Shown here one piece after another: positions 46,757-58,955 of a stretch of DNA of 64,000 nt (the first letter of the stretch is position 1; each line of letters starts with the position of its first letter). The stretch covers positions 372,001 to 436,000 of the forward strand of contig MCGE01000004.1 of the NCBI GenBank assembly GCA_002105175.1, in the 5' to 3' direction. A program made the translations under genes and the position numbers. Source of the stretch: Absidia repens (lineage: Eukaryota; Mucoromycota; Mucoromycetes; Mucorales; Cunninghamellaceae). Below the pieces are notes generated by a model, which did not search any database, was not told where the DNA came from, and saw only the letters and a list, made by a program, of their open reading frames with translations.

Positions 46757-48080
46757 AGATTGTTGATGTTGATGCTGATATTGATGTTGATGTTGATGTT
46801 GCTGTTGCTGTTGCTGAGGTTGATGGTGTTGATTTTGTTGAAATTGGTGTTGTTGTAATGGTGTATGTTTTTTCGACGATTCGATTGGTGCCGCGGGGTT
46901 GGTGAGCTTTTTCGATTTTTGGTGAGGATCAGGAAGGGCAAAGGGCGAGCGGACGTGGACATTTTGCTTCACATATAATTTCGGCCAAGGATAAATACGG
47001 TCGTTTTCAGGAATGTCGGGATCAAATGTAGGCGTATGGAATTCCTTGATCAGAATGGGACAGTGTACTCCAGCAACATCTTCCACTTTGACATAATGTT
47101 CGTTGAAGGTGACATAGGTGGGCCGTGATGTTTGTCCATTGCGATGACCAGTACTGACACCGTACCTCTTTTCTTCCAATAATAATTTGTCTAGGTTTTC
47201 GTGACGAGTACCACGATGAGCAGGTGGCCCATGTGTAGAAGGCTTGTTCATAAGTGCACCAACAACATAATTCATTTCTAAAAGAAAAGAAAAAGTAACC
47301 ATCGGTTAAATTTTGGTAACTATATATTCATATATTGTTCACTTACTGGATAAGCTCCACACCTCAATACCAAGGCCATGCGCACGATCAAAAAAGGCCT
47401 GTTGAGACTGATCCTTCGCAACATTTGGTTTCTATAGTTGCAATGCGTATAAATCAGAATTTAGTCTCTTAGTATGATTTCTGCGTTTCAGTCTGGTTCA
47501 TTTTTCATTCAATACCTTTGGAAAAGTGGCCTTCATATCGTTGCTACAACATTAAATGATAAAATGAAAGGATCAAGTAGTTATTCAAACTGGTGTATAA
47601 TACTTATTTGAGGTTTCTTCAGTTATTACCTGTTGGTGTTTGTGGTATGCACTGGTACATTTTCCTGGTTTTGTTGATTGGTGATTGCTGTAGGAGTTGC
47701 ATCGATGGAATCTTTTGATGATAGTTCGTCAATGAATGGTTTCGTGGTGACAACGTGGGTACATTGTTGGCCAAAAAAGACTTCGCGATTCTAAATAAAT
47801 AAAGGTCATTAGTATCAAATGGACAAATATTCAATATACATCAGTATTATTTTACCCCTCCAAGTAGCTTGATCTTGCGTTCCAAAGGCTTTGCATGTTT
47901 GTCTTCCAGTGTATCAAAAAAGACCTTAAATTTAGGAAAATCCTTGCGATACGTCCTTGACCAATATTCAGGATTGATCCGTCGATATTCAGACTGGGAT
48001 ATATCAGTATTGGTGGTGGTACTCGTGTTGGTAGATACTTCCCCTAGAGTCTTTTTGGGTAGGCGTTGGCGTTGCATCAT
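45710..48080 (-). CDS. DBF4: Dbf4/Dfp1-type regulatory subunit of Cdc7 kinase, 652 aa
   Basis: Six exons: 48080-47856, 47790-47630, 47543-47516, 47431-47347, 47277-45923, 45814-45710. Motif N (BRCT-like) is formed across exons 1-2: FKVFFDTLEDKH, KIKLLGGNREVFFGQQCTHVVT. Motif M is HCPILIKEFHTP near residue 240. Motif C is the zinc finger KYCENCVAYYQDL...HLQDESHQAFVRD (C-x2-C...H-x5-H) near the C-terminus. Dbf4 activates Cdc7 to phosphorylate the MCM helicase and fire origins. All three diagnostic motifs are present, so the identity is strong. Between M and C lies a long low-complexity linker with Gln/His runs encoded by CAA/CAG/CAT repeats (about 46700-46860). The 28-nt third exon is small but keeps phase. 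Two Met codons open the frame; the first is used here. AminopeptidaseP ends 230 nt upstream on the same strand. Confidence 0.92.
46690..46860 (-). repeat. Gln/His-coding trinucleotide repeat tract in DBF4
   Basis: On the minus strand, runs of CAA, CAG and CAT/CAC codons encode an uneven poly-Gln/His stretch. Interruptions keep pure codon runs short, but the tract is the likely site of length variation between strains. Confidence 0.75.
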
Positions 48081-48309
48081 CGTGATTTGTTGATATCGTA
48101 TTATCCCACAGAATTGAAAAGACCGTGGTAGCAGGAAGACGTATATGTATATTGGGGAATATAAAAAAGAGAGAAAGGGAGGAGGGGGAGGGGGAGGAAA
48201 AAAGAAAAATAAAAGAAAAGTAAAAAATAAAAAATAAAACTAAGAAAAGGAGGGAAAATATAAAATAAAAAAAAAACACGATATCGGCGTGTTAAATGGG
48301 GACAAAAAT

Positions 48310-50824
48310 TTATTTCAATAAAAGATTTTCCGTCTCATCCTCTAACCACACCAAAGTTTGTCTATCACCTTGAAGCAAAGGTTCTAATATATGTCTACAG
48401 TCTTGATGATATTGATTAATCCATTGGATTTCCCTGTTTTCCAGTAAAGTGGTATCGACAAGTTTTTTGCCCAAAGGTACGTAGGTCAAATGTTTGAATC
48501 CAAGGTAGGTGCCATCAAAGTTGTAGGGAGTTGCTGCTTGACATATAGAGAGTACATTTTCAATTCGAATACCGAATTCACCATCTTGGTAATATCCAGG
48601 TTCTATATAAAAATAAAAATAAAAGTCAGAGTTAAATATGAAAGAAAACATCGAACATAAACGACCAAACAGAAAAATGTTTTACCATTTGTGACCAGCA
48701 TGTTTTCTTGGAGGGGAATAGTATTTTGGGAGTATTGGCTAATAGAATGAGGGCCTTCATGGACATTGAGATAGGCACCCACGCCATGACCAGTTCCATG
48801 TCTATAATTCAAACCATCACGCCATAAAGGTTGCCGAGCTACAGAGTCCAATTGATAGCCTACAATGAATGATACGAAAAGTCAGACATACATTGTGCCT
48901 AGATTCATTTGTTCGCTCGTGTACCTGTTGTTTTGGAAGGAAAGACAGCTTGATCCAAGGCAATATGCGCTTGAAGCACACGAGTGAAGGCCCGTTTTTG
49001 AAAATCTGTTGGTTCACCAGAGAATAAAAACGTCCGAGTAATATCTGTTGTACCATCAATATATTGAGCACCTGAATCACAAAGATACATTTGGCGAGGA
49101 TCAATAATTGCGGAGTCTGTGGGTGGCGGTTGGTAGTGAATGATTGCCCCATGAGCTCCCGTAGCTGCAATTGTATCGAAAGCTAATCCGACATATTCAG
49201 GATGTTGTTGTCGCATGGATTCCAAATGTGTTGCCGCATCGTACTCTCGTATGGTAGTAGTGTTATCTAGTTCATGCGCCAGCCATGCAAAATGTTGACA
49301 GACCGCCGCCCCATCACGTTGATGACACATCACAGAACTTGCCAATTCTGTAGGGTTCTTGATTGCTTTCGCCAATGGAATCATGGAAGTTCCAAATTCA
49401 ACAGAGTCCTAATAACAATAAAAAACATAAGTTTAAGTATTTCTAGTTCAATGGTACAACAAGGAGAGGAGAGAGTCACTTACGCCTAATGCTTGGACAA
49501 TAGAGAGATTGGTGGTTTGTGCATCAACCAGCCATTTCTTGCCATTTTTCATGGAGGAGAGGTCGGATGTGAGTTGATCATAATCCCTTACTTCAATGTT
49601 GGCCAGAGTGAGATAGTCGTAAAGATGACCTAAGCGAGTATGTTCAGAATTGTCTTTGACATAGAGCAACGTCTTCTCAGAGGTAACCACACAATATGAA
49701 AAAAATATTGGACAGCAATGAATGTCAGACCCACGCAAGTTCAGCAGCCATGCAATTTCATCGAGAGAGGACACCACCGTACCGTCATAACCACGCGATG
49801 CCACATCGGCCATAAGCTCCGTCAGTTTTGTGTTGTGTGTTTTGCCTGCATACTGAATATCATGCACCTTGATCGGATTCGTTGGGCGCGCAGGTCTTGT
49901 ATTACCGCGAATCTTGTCCACTAGGTTTTCTGTCAATGTTACCAATGATGATCCCCGGTCCGATAGCTTGGCTTCCAATCGCTTTGCTTCATCTGAATTA
50001 AATATTGAGTATAGCTGTCTATCTATGCATTATTGCTTTTTTTTCTTTTTTCTTTTCCTTACCTATCGTAATAACAGAAGGATCAACACCTATTTTGGCA
50101 TGAGGCAGGTCCTACAATGAAAAAAAAAAAGAGTTTTTGATCTGATCAGAGAGATTTTTGTCGTTCTGATTCAATAAATAGATATGTAACTTACTGATAT
50201 GAACTCTTGCCAAGTAGGAATACCGGGTAAACCTTGTTTCATCAATGTCCATTGCTGATCATCAAGTTCTTGAGATGCTTGCAAATAGTATCGACCATCA
50301 GTAAATAGCGCAGCCTTCTTTTGAGTCACAATGGCACATCCTAACAGCCAATACAAATAAGTTATAGCATTTAATCAACATCAGGAAGAGATAAAGAGAC
50401 TGCGTGTACGAGAGGGATGGTGGTGTTCATACCTGCAGAGCCTGTAAAGCCAGATATCCAAGCACGCCGATTATCACAGTCAGCAGTGTATTCACTCTAA
50501 TTACAGAGAGCACGAAAGTGAGTACAAGAGGCCATACCTTTTTTTTTGGGGGGGTTGGGGTTATGAAAAGCTATTTCATTTACCTGATGCGAATCTTGAG
50601 TTGGGATAACACTACAAGAGCAGATATCTGTTAGTATATTATTGCTTTGACCCGCGTTTGATTGTATCCACTTACAGTACATCCACAGGCTCGGGTGTTG
50701 ATGAGGCCATGGCTTGTCTTAAAGCAGAAAGCCGATCTTGTTGAGTCAAAGTAGATAACGTACGGCTGCATTGTCGAGCGAATTGTAAATGAGACGTCGT
50801 TCGAGCTAACTGACCAGAATACAT
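48310..50824 (-). CDS. Xaa-Pro aminopeptidase (aminopeptidase P, M24B), 631 aa
   Basis: Nine exons: 50824-50676, 50611-50584, 50496-50433, 50340-50195, 50111-50063, 49992-49484, 49408-48925, 48859-48686, 48602-48310; phases close to 632 codons. Family order is complete: DSHQSEYTADCDNRRAW and ISGFTGSAG near the N-terminus, a creatinase-like first domain, DEIAWLLNLRGSDI, and the pita-bread domain. The metal ligands are visible: two Asp in CDSGAQYIDGTTDITRTF, His in HGTGHGVG, and Glu in EPGYYQDGEFGIRIEN (two). It removes an N-terminal residue followed by proline, usually with Mn2+. The first about 40 residues are Arg/Ser/Thr-rich with few acidic residues, so an organellar presequence is possible; an internal Met (QAMASS) could give a cytosolic form. 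Length matches eukaryotic APP1 (about 610-625). Confidence 0.95.
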
Positions 50825-51156
50825 GGGTGATAAAAAAAAAAGAAAAATGAAGAGGAGGAGGAGTCGGGGAATAAAACGTTTGTAAAAAAAAAATATAAAA
50901 GGATTTTTATTAACAATCAAGGAAAGGGGCATAAGACATATAAAACAATGGTAAAAAAAAGGTGAGGTAAAAAAAAAAAGACGATAAAAAAAACAAGAAT
51001 AAAACTAGAGTAAAATATTGCAAAAAAAAAAAAAAACAGAGAGAAATAGTAAATAAAAAGAATACAAAGAAACCCCTATAATTCAGCTTTTTCGTTCGTC
51101 GTCCATTGTCAGCCGCCATTTTCTATTCTTGTTGTTGTTTTGTCGTTGGCGTGGCT
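50825..51156. other. Intergenic region between aminopeptidase P and HSF
   Basis: 332 nt that must hold both the 3' end of the HSF gene and the promoter of aminopeptidase P (both minus strand). It is A-rich on the given strand, with several A9-A14 runs. No gene seen. Confidence 0.45.
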
Positions 51157-53535
51157 TTAAGAGGAAGAAGGTGGAGTCGCCTGGAAGTTTGGATTCATCG
51201 AAGCGGAGGAGTTCCTTTCCTGCTGATGTTGTTTCTCTTGCTGTGGCTGGTGTTGTTGTTGATCGTTATCCTTGTGCTGATTATTCGAATCGGCTGCCAG
51301 ATTGAACAGGTCTATTTTGTCATTTCGTGTTGCCATAGAGATCATATTGCTGTAGTTGTCAGTAAATTCATCCATATATCCGTCGAATCCTTCTATCCCA
51401 TTTGCATCAAGACCCATCGTTGCCGCCAGTGATTCAATGCTGATTTGCAAATCATCAATGTCCTGCGAGATAGCTTCCGCCGATCTTGTTGCCGTATGTA
51501 ATGATTGAGCCAACCCAGTGATTCGAGTAATGTCACCGTCACCAATACTCGACTGACTTTCACCTATGCTGGAAAGTTCGTTGAAGGGAGAGAAGGCCCC
51601 AAAAGTATGACTACTAGTTGTTGTTGATGCCACAGATGTTCCTAATGGTGATGTTACCACCGATGATGTATTCATTCCGCCGCTGCCAGTTGCTGTGCTT
51701 CCAATACCAAGAATATTGTCGTTCACATGGTTCATAGGCGTACTACCATTGCTATCATTCCCAGTTGTCCCTGAAGGTCCCATAGACTGTTGATGTTGCT
51801 GGAGAGAATTTTGGCCACCGTGATGATATTCCGTACTAGGTGCTGTTGACGAGAATGTACTAGAGGATAATGGCCCAGACCTGCTAAAAAAAGAAGGTTC
51901 CATAGCTGAAGAATTCATGCCAGGAGGATGAGAAGTGGAAAAAGTATCACGAATTGAGTACAGGTCATGCAAAGCCCGAAACAACGACGAAGGTTCCATA
52001 CCCCTTACACCACCCGGCATACCTTCTTTCCCTTTGTCCTGACTTTGATTCTGATTGTTTTCCGTTGATTGTTGATGAACAGGCTGCTGGAATGGTTGTT
52101 GCTGCTGAGTAGTAGATGCTTGCTGTTGACTCAATGATGATGACAGGGCATTTGTTTGTTTGTCGAATTCACTGTGCTGATTGATGAATTTTTCATGAAG
52201 TGATGTGGTTGAGATTCCGGCCAACTTGACTGCTTCTTCGATAAGTTTTCCAGGCGGGCATGCTACACTGTTGGAAGAGCCTAATGAGAAAAAGTATAGA
52301 TATTTTTTTTGGTCGTTGTCGTTCATGTTGTAAAAAAAAGGGTAGCAAATCAAAAAAAGAAAACAAAATGGGATGGGGATGAGTATTTACCTATTGGTTG
52401 TGAGCCACCAGTCAGAAATTCATCTTGTTTTCCCATTATGTTGGTATGAGGATGTTTTGCTATATTTGCTGCATCATTGGTGAAGACAGTAGTCAAAAAG
52501 AGTAGAATCCTTTCAATGACTTGTTGATGGCGTTGGTGTTTTTCTCGAGCCATGAGTGTTTCCCGCCATAGGATTTCGTTGTCATTGTGTAAATGTTGCA
52601 AGTCAGAGGAAATGGCATGCTGATGGTCGCGTATGGTCGATATGTCTTTGACGAGAGAGCCTAGACGGACATGTTCCAGTTGTGTGGATGTGCTACCAAG
52701 AGCGTCAAGTCGATTTCGTGCTATAGTGCTACCATCGAGACCACCACCAGCTACACCTTGATCAAGCAATAGTAGTGGATGCTGTAGGAAATGCGTTTGC
52801 TGGGGATATTGCAAGGGTAGTGTTGATGATGAAGATGAGTGTTGTAGCTTCTGTTGTTGCTGTTGTTGTTGTTGAGGATCACCGTTGCTTCGAATGCGTT
52901 TACGGACTACCAAGTGCAATAATTCATATCTGTTTCTTTGAAAGTTTGGATGACTGAATTCCCAGAGTTCATGTTCAATATCCGCCACCAAAACACCTTG
53001 CTGAATATGAGGAACCTTGTGAAAATCATACATGTTGAGTTGGCGTACAAATGAGCTGAATGTGTTGTGTTTGTAGAATCGAGGAAGTACCGTTTTCGAG
53101 AATACCTCTTGTTGTTCAACTGTAAGGAATAAATCGAAGTCAGTATTTAATGGAATGTATACAACTATATTCCCTCTAGAAAAAAGCGTAGCGTACCTAT
53201 AAAAGACTTGCCATCTTCTGACCATCGGATTAAATCATTTGTAGAGTTGTCATCGACCATACTATTTTAAAAGTACAAAATGATATAATGAGAAATCAAA
53301 ATATTTTACACATGAATATCACATAAAATGAATGACCACCATGCACATACCTATATAATTTGTTCAAAAAGGCAGGAATATTGCGTTGTGAGCGTTGAGT
53401 AAATTCTTCACCAGTTGCTGACTTTTTCTTTCTAGGCGAGTTGGACCAAGGCGATGAGGTTGATTCACTAGGTGAGAGTGAACGCGACAACGAGCGCTGC
53501 CTTTTAACAGGGCTTTCTTTCTTGGGAGACTTCAT
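51157..53535 (-). CDS. HSF1: Heat shock transcription factor, 700 aa
   Basis: Four exons: 53535-53351, 53261-53197, 53119-52391, 52280-51157. The HSF DNA-binding domain spans about residues 52-165 and is rebuilt across exons 1-3: PAFLNKLY, IRWSEDGKSF, FSKTVLPRFYKHNTFSSFVR, QLNMYDFHKVPH, WEFSHPNFQRNR. A hydrophobic-repeat region with LGSLVKDISTIRDHQHAI and later heptads is the trimerisation coiled coil. The remaining 400 residues are Gln/Ser/Thr-rich with poly-Q near residue 170 and again around residue 405, the activation region. Nuclear regulator of chaperone genes. The N-terminal extension is Ser/Arg/Pro-rich (SLSRSLSPSESTSS). An ATG at 53613 is in frame, but its extra 26 residues are hydrophobic and poorly placed; the ATG at 53535 has the better context (TTCACCATGA). 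Confidence 0.95.
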
Positions 53536-55388
53536 GGTGAATACAAAGTATTGAATATAATTCAAATGATTGGTATCGTCTATTTCGATAAAGAAAAGAG
53601 AAAGAAAAGACATTTGTTAATAAAACGTAAGGGGAGAGATGATGATGTTTCTATCAGGGGGTAGCTTCGTTGAAAAAAGAAGTGCGGGGAATAATATCGG
53701 GATGGAGTGTTCTAACATACCTCTGTGAGTAAAGACGTGTATACAGTCAAAACAGAGCGGTGCAATAAAACAAAATAAAACGTAAAAATCAGTTTCAGTA
53801 TAAAAAAAACAAAAAATAACAAAACAAAGAGGAGTTGATGTTTTTTTTTTCTTTTTTTTTTTGTAAAGAAAAAACGCGGCGTTTAAATATATGACCTGAA
53901 CAAAATAATTCAGTTTGTCGAGTGAGTATAAGGTCGAGCAAATCAGCCTACGTTATCCCTTTTTTTGTCATCCACCTCCTACTTTTTCACAGTTCCTTAC
54001 TTTGCTGCTTTACTTAAATGGCATGGAATAGTTCTTTTCCTTTAGGGAACCATAAAAATTATTTCAACAGACAACTTTCGATTGAATCCCCGAATACGCC
54101 AGTTTTAGGGGGCCCTCATCGAACGTTAGTCTGTACAAGTTCATCCTCTTACGTTTTAAGCTATCGTAATACAGTATAATCGACAGTACTGTTGTCTACT
54201 ATTTTTCTCGTTGCAACTTGATTATAACTTATCGTCATCGTTCATTGTGACTTTAAAATATCGTCGACATTTTCTCTGAAAATCATCTGGGAGACAACTT
54301 GCACCGCGTTTCTGTCACCGATGAAAAACAGCTGAATGTAAATTGTGTTATCGAGATCCATCGGTGTGTAACCTTGAGTGAAATGTTGCCGAGAGTCAAA
54401 AAGTTACACTAATGTAACAAGGATAACCTTTCCTTCAAGTATATTTTCTAATTCACAACAAGAGTAGCCCAGGTTTATTATTTTTTAATATAATACAATA
54501 AGGGGAGGGGATTGAGGAGTGCAAAAATAATATGTTAAAACTAAGAAAAGGAACGTCTTTAAGATCAACTCGATGGTGTTAAAAGAGTGGTATAATAGAC
54601 GATACAGTAATGAACCAATCATGGCTCATGGCTTTCTTGTAGTCTAATCTTTCCCCAACTGTTGTAATCTTATTTTTTGTTTGACATGCCGTTTAAACGA
54701 TTGTGTTGGGATTGAACATACAGTATACATAATACAGAATTTCGGTCACTGATTCTTATATTTTCTATGTTATATTGGTACGTTTTCTTTAAAATGAGAA
54801 TGATATTTTTATTTCTGTGTATGTTAGAGATAGATATGCTATGCTGACCACCATTATCAATTCGAACCGAGAAAATCAGAAGATATTCAACCCGAAAATT
54901 AAAAAAAAAATTAATCTACCGACTTTCGGTGATTTCAGATATAAATCGGCAACCTTGCCACTGAAATTGACATCATTTATCAAAACGGGAGTAAAACTGA
55001 GTGACGGAGGAATAGCATATGTTATAACATCAAGGCCAAGAAGGACTGAGGGGATAGTTTCACTCATAAATCTGAGCTAGAGACCGAGTTGTAACCTTTA
55101 GAATGGGGTTCATTGCGCAACTCAAAACTGCTTAATATCACGTTAAGAACACTTTCATGGTAGTGTTTAGGGAAGAGCGGAATGAATATTTTTTTTCTTT
55201 TATCAAATCATGGAATGACCCCCAAATGGAAACAATAAGCTTAATCACGCTGTTCCTGATACAAAACTGGGCGGCGGCAAAGCACTTTTTTGGTCGTGTT
55301 TATTTTCAACCCCGAACGTGAAGCGTATTAATTTTTTACGTGACAGAACGAAGAACTTCAAATTATTTTTCTTTCCAGTAAAAACATC
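53536..55388. other. Divergent intergenic region, HSF to UBE2T-like
   Basis: 1.85 kb with no confident gene. The plus-strand frame 54844-55080 (from an internal ATG) and the overlapping minus-strand frame 55067-54876 are both open through a sequence of fairly even composition, but neither resembles a family I know. ACAGTA/TACTGT words occur near 54170-54195 and 54720-54740. Confidence 0.4.
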
Positions 55389-57396
55389 ATGAGCACCCCA
55401 ACTTTCCTCAATCGAATGAAGAAAGAGTTAGGTAAGGTTTTTAAGAAATGATCATGATAATAATCTAGTTGCAATGATACTAACCAGGATATCTCTTAGC
55501 CGATATGGAACTCGATCCACCTCCACTCATTACTTGCTACCCAGCGGAAGACGATATCACTCAACTAGAAGCCTGTAGGTACATACTTATATTTGAGCGC
55601 GTTCATTGTTTATACTAATGTTTCTTTTTATCATAGACCTTAACGGACCACCCAACACACCTTATGAAAAAGGACTCTTCCGGCTCGATGTCAATATGCC
55701 TGAAAACTATCCCTTTGACCCACCTATGATTCGTTTTAGAACACCCATTTATCATCCCAATATTGACGAATGTGGACGTATCTGTGCAAGTGTTCTCAAG
55801 AAAGGCAAAGACGATCAATGGAAACCTTCGATGAATCTACGTACCACACTGCTCTCGCTTCACGCTTTGATCGGTGAACCCAACCCAGACGATCCTTTGG
55901 ATGCTGATATTGTAAGTCAAAAAGAAAACGTTGACTTTGTCTATACCTATATTACTCACTAGCTTTCTGATTTCTTATTTATAGGCTAGGGAATACCAGC
56001 AAGACTATGACCTGTTTGTCAAGAAAGCAAGAGAACATACCAAGAAACACGCCATCGATATGCCTGATAATGTAAATTATCTATATAGGATACTTCGTAT
56101 ATCATAATCATTCTAACACTTCTGTACTTATTATAGTTGATACCCGATCCATACTCTGATACAACTGATCATGCCATTGGTTCTGGATGCATTTTATCAA
56201 CAGAGTTTAATGATACTAGCGTCACCACCAGCAGCAAACCCAAAAGCAAGTCCAAGCTATCATTATCTAGGAAGAAACAGACAGATACTCAGTCACAAGT
56301 GTCCTCCTCAGCATCCTCAGTAACCTCATCATCTCAGCATTCAACAACAAAGACAACTGTTGAAGGATCCGATACAACTAGTTCACCCAGCCTCCACCAA
56401 AAAGTAACCTCTATAAGCCAAAAAGCCTACGACGAGGATGAAATAGCGAGCAGCAACAAGGGTGATGGTGATCAAATGCAGCAAACCCTCAACAAACACG
56501 GAAACGAATCAAACAATGACAAACATGATGGTGCGGAATTATTGACTCTTGAAAATCATGGAAATGGACCAAGGAACGGGAACACCACACATGAAAAGGA
56601 ACGAGATGATGACAAATGTAATGCTATGGAACAACCAAGTATGGGCAATAGCCATGACGAAGATGAACTAAGGGATAAGGGTGCCAAGCATGAAGATGGA
56701 TCAAGGACCAAGCTGGATGATACTGGATATGGAAGTTACAATGACAAACAAGATGACCAAGTCAACAAAAAGGGCGACATTGCACACCACGTGATATGTA
56801 TTGATCTTGACAACGGACCAAACGATCATGAACGATTGATACACAATAAAACAACATACACAGAATCTGAGGATTGTGATGATATGGGACGTCAACTACA
56901 TTCTAGTGATATGAAAACCAACTCAAGGGACAAGTCAAAAGATATGGACAAAGGAGACGACGTGGAGGAAACTGGAAAAATATGTGAAAATACAACATCT
57001 CAGCTCCAGCACCCATTGCCATCATCATCATTATCTTCTTCATCATCATCACCAGTCGATATTACATCAGAAACAGCATCATCCATGCCAAATGAAACGT
57101 CGGCTACAGTAGCTCCCGACAAGGAACTATTATCACCATCAACATCACCTATTAATGCAAGGAACAGTAATGATCATTCAATGGAAGCGACACAACCACC
57201 ACCTCTCACAACATTAACAAAGAACGACACCACAAGCTGGACCTACACCGACCATTACTCATCACAACACTTTACTTTTACAACCGAGGATCCCTTTGCT
57301 GAAATATTTCCAGAATTCGAAGAAGATCGACCCACACCGCCAAAACGAAAATCAAAACTTAGTCTTAGTTGCAAGAAAAAACCCAAACCTGCGTGA
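55389..57396 (+). CDS. UBE2T: UBE2T-like ubiquitin-conjugating enzyme with long disordered C-terminus, 579 aa
   Basis: Exons 55389-55431, 55500-55574, 55637-55911, 55985-56071, 56137-57396. Residues 1-160 are an E2 fold: LEADPPPGI-like ELDPPPLITC, NTPYEKGLFRLDV, YPFDPP, HPN at 79-81 and the catalytic cysteine C89 in CGRICASVLK, then SEPNPDDPL-like GEPNPDDPLDADI. These features, especially NTPYEKG and EPNPDDPL, match UBE2T, the E2 of the Fanconi anaemia pathway that monoubiquitinates FANCD2 with FANCL. Human UBE2T ends near residue 197; here a single exon adds about 420 residues rich in Asp, Asn, Ser, Thr and His. The extension begins and ends with related basic motifs, SKSKLSLSRKK (about 196-207) and KRKSKLSLSCKKK (about 564-576). 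Two AATAAA words lie 105-120 nt after the stop. Confidence 0.9.
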
Positions 57397-57554
57397 ATTA
57401 TGACAGTTCCTCCATTGACCCTTCCCAAGTAATATAGTATTATTCCCCTCACATCTTGTATAAATAGCATGAAAAAAAAAATCCGATTGCCTCATTGTAT
57501 CAATAAAATCAATAAAACTGCACATTTATATCATTTGTATTATCTTTGTTGACA

Positions 57555-57588
<34 letters not shown>

Positions 57589-57750
57589 GGATTGCTTTTA
57601 TTGACACGGTTACTTTGTTTGTCAGCTTTTTCCCATATATTAAAAAAAGGGGTTGTGGATTTAAAACACCGATTTTTTTTTAAGAATGAAGGGTGGGGTT
57701 TTTGCGCGCTTGTCATTGTTTCCTGTACTTTTTTATTCAGTCCAATTTAA
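57397..57750. other. Short intergenic region with GT microsatellite
   Basis: AATAAA at 57502-57507 and 57511-57516 end the upstream gene. A (GT)n tract of about 14 units lies at 57559-57586. The 165 nt before 57751 is T-rich and presumably the promoter of the next gene. Confidence 0.5.
57559..57586 (+). repeat. GT microsatellite
   Basis: About fourteen GT units. A second GT tract of about twelve units lies in an intron of the next gene at about 58436-58461. Confidence 0.85.
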
Positions 57751-58955
57751 ATGTCGTTACCTATTTTTCAACACTTCGACACAATACTACATTCTTCTGG
57801 TGTGTATGAATTCGCATTCAATCGTCCGCATATCTATAACGCTCTCAATGAGGAAGTTTACAAGGTAAAGCAAAAAGCAAAAAAATGGTCCTACTTGTGA
57901 CAGATATTGACAGCCAAACAATGGCTTTCTTTTATTGCCATTTTTATAGGAATGGAAGGATGCAATTGTTTGGGCTGGACAAGACGATAGAGTCAAGGTG
58001 TTTCTGTTGACGGGTCGCGGTAAATTTTACTGCTCTGGTCAAGAATTGAAACGGCCCAACTTCAATGACTCTGACGATAAAGCAGACTCAATTCGGCGAT
58101 CACCGACAAAGCAAGTGGGATTTTATTGAATTGGTACTTTTATAGTTATTATACTGGGTTATATTTATATGTACATTTTTCTTTATTTAGGGAACTTATT
58201 ACCGCATTGATTGACTTTCCAAAATTATTGATTTCTGCTGTCAATGGACCTGCTTATGGATTTGCTGTCACCAGCCTTGCTTTATGCGATGTGGTTTATG
58301 CGACACCTGATGCGACGTTTACTACCCCTTTTATGAAACTTGGATTCTGTGCTGAAGCCTGTTCCTCATATACCTTCCCCAAGTAGGTAATTTCAAAAAC
58401 TTACGACTTGATTTTTCTTTATTTACGTCTTATGTATGTGTGTGTGTGTGTGTGTGTGTGTATTTGTAGAATCATGGGTAATACTTTGGCAAATGAAATG
58501 TTGGTATGTGATGACAAAAAAAAAATTATATTATGTCTGTTCGTCATAGTAATTGTCGTTTCATTTTAGTTGATGGGGCGTACACTGACTGTGGAAGAAA
58601 TGGTTAGGTGTGGGTTTATCAGTCGAATTATGCCCAAGGATCAAATTCATCAACAAGTGCTGGAAATTGCTGAAGAAACTGCTAAATTCTCTCCTACTGC
58701 TCTGATGGTTACCAAGGATTTGACTCGATCAGGTGAACGGCCACTGCTTCATAAAGTCAATGACGATGAAATGCTCAAACTCTTTGATCGCGTGAGGTCA
58801 TCTGAATCAAGAGCGACCATAGAGGCGTTTGTTGGTAAGTTGTAACAAGTCCTCCCCCAAGAATAATGCTTGTGCTAACACATATCAATGTTTCTTTTTT
58901 AGTTGCCTCGGAAAAGCGAAAAGCGGAACGACAAGCAGCCCAGTCTAGATTGTAG
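57751..58955 (+). CDS. Peroxisomal enoyl-CoA hydratase/isomerase family protein (ECI-like), 272 aa
   Basis: Exons 57751-57864, 57950-58110, 58191-58382, 58470-58503, 58570-58834, 58903-58955. The crotonase core is clear: [33 protein letters not shown] (oxyanion-hole segment), then [23 protein letters not shown] (second oxyanion-hole glycine region) and [18 protein letters not shown], where the catalytic Glu of isomerases is expected (CAEACSS). The protein ends in SRL, a peroxisomal targeting signal type 1. The likely role is double-bond isomerisation during peroxisomal beta-oxidation of unsaturated fatty acids; a hydratase-like activity is not excluded. The second intron starts with GC (ACAAA-GCAAGT) rather than GT; only this donor joins PTK to [11 protein letters not shown] in frame. 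AATAAA lies at 59105-59110. A TG microsatellite sits in intron 3. Confidence 0.92.

Noticed and set aside
46065..46905. Plus-strand frames with Val/Asp repeats opposite DBF4
   Set aside because: Mirror of the Gln/His codon repeats on the coding strand.
54817..55080. 87-codon frame in the HSF-UBE2T intergenic region
   Set aside because: Begins with a non-ATG codon (first ATG at about 54841), overlaps an open frame on the other strand, and shows no recognisable domain.
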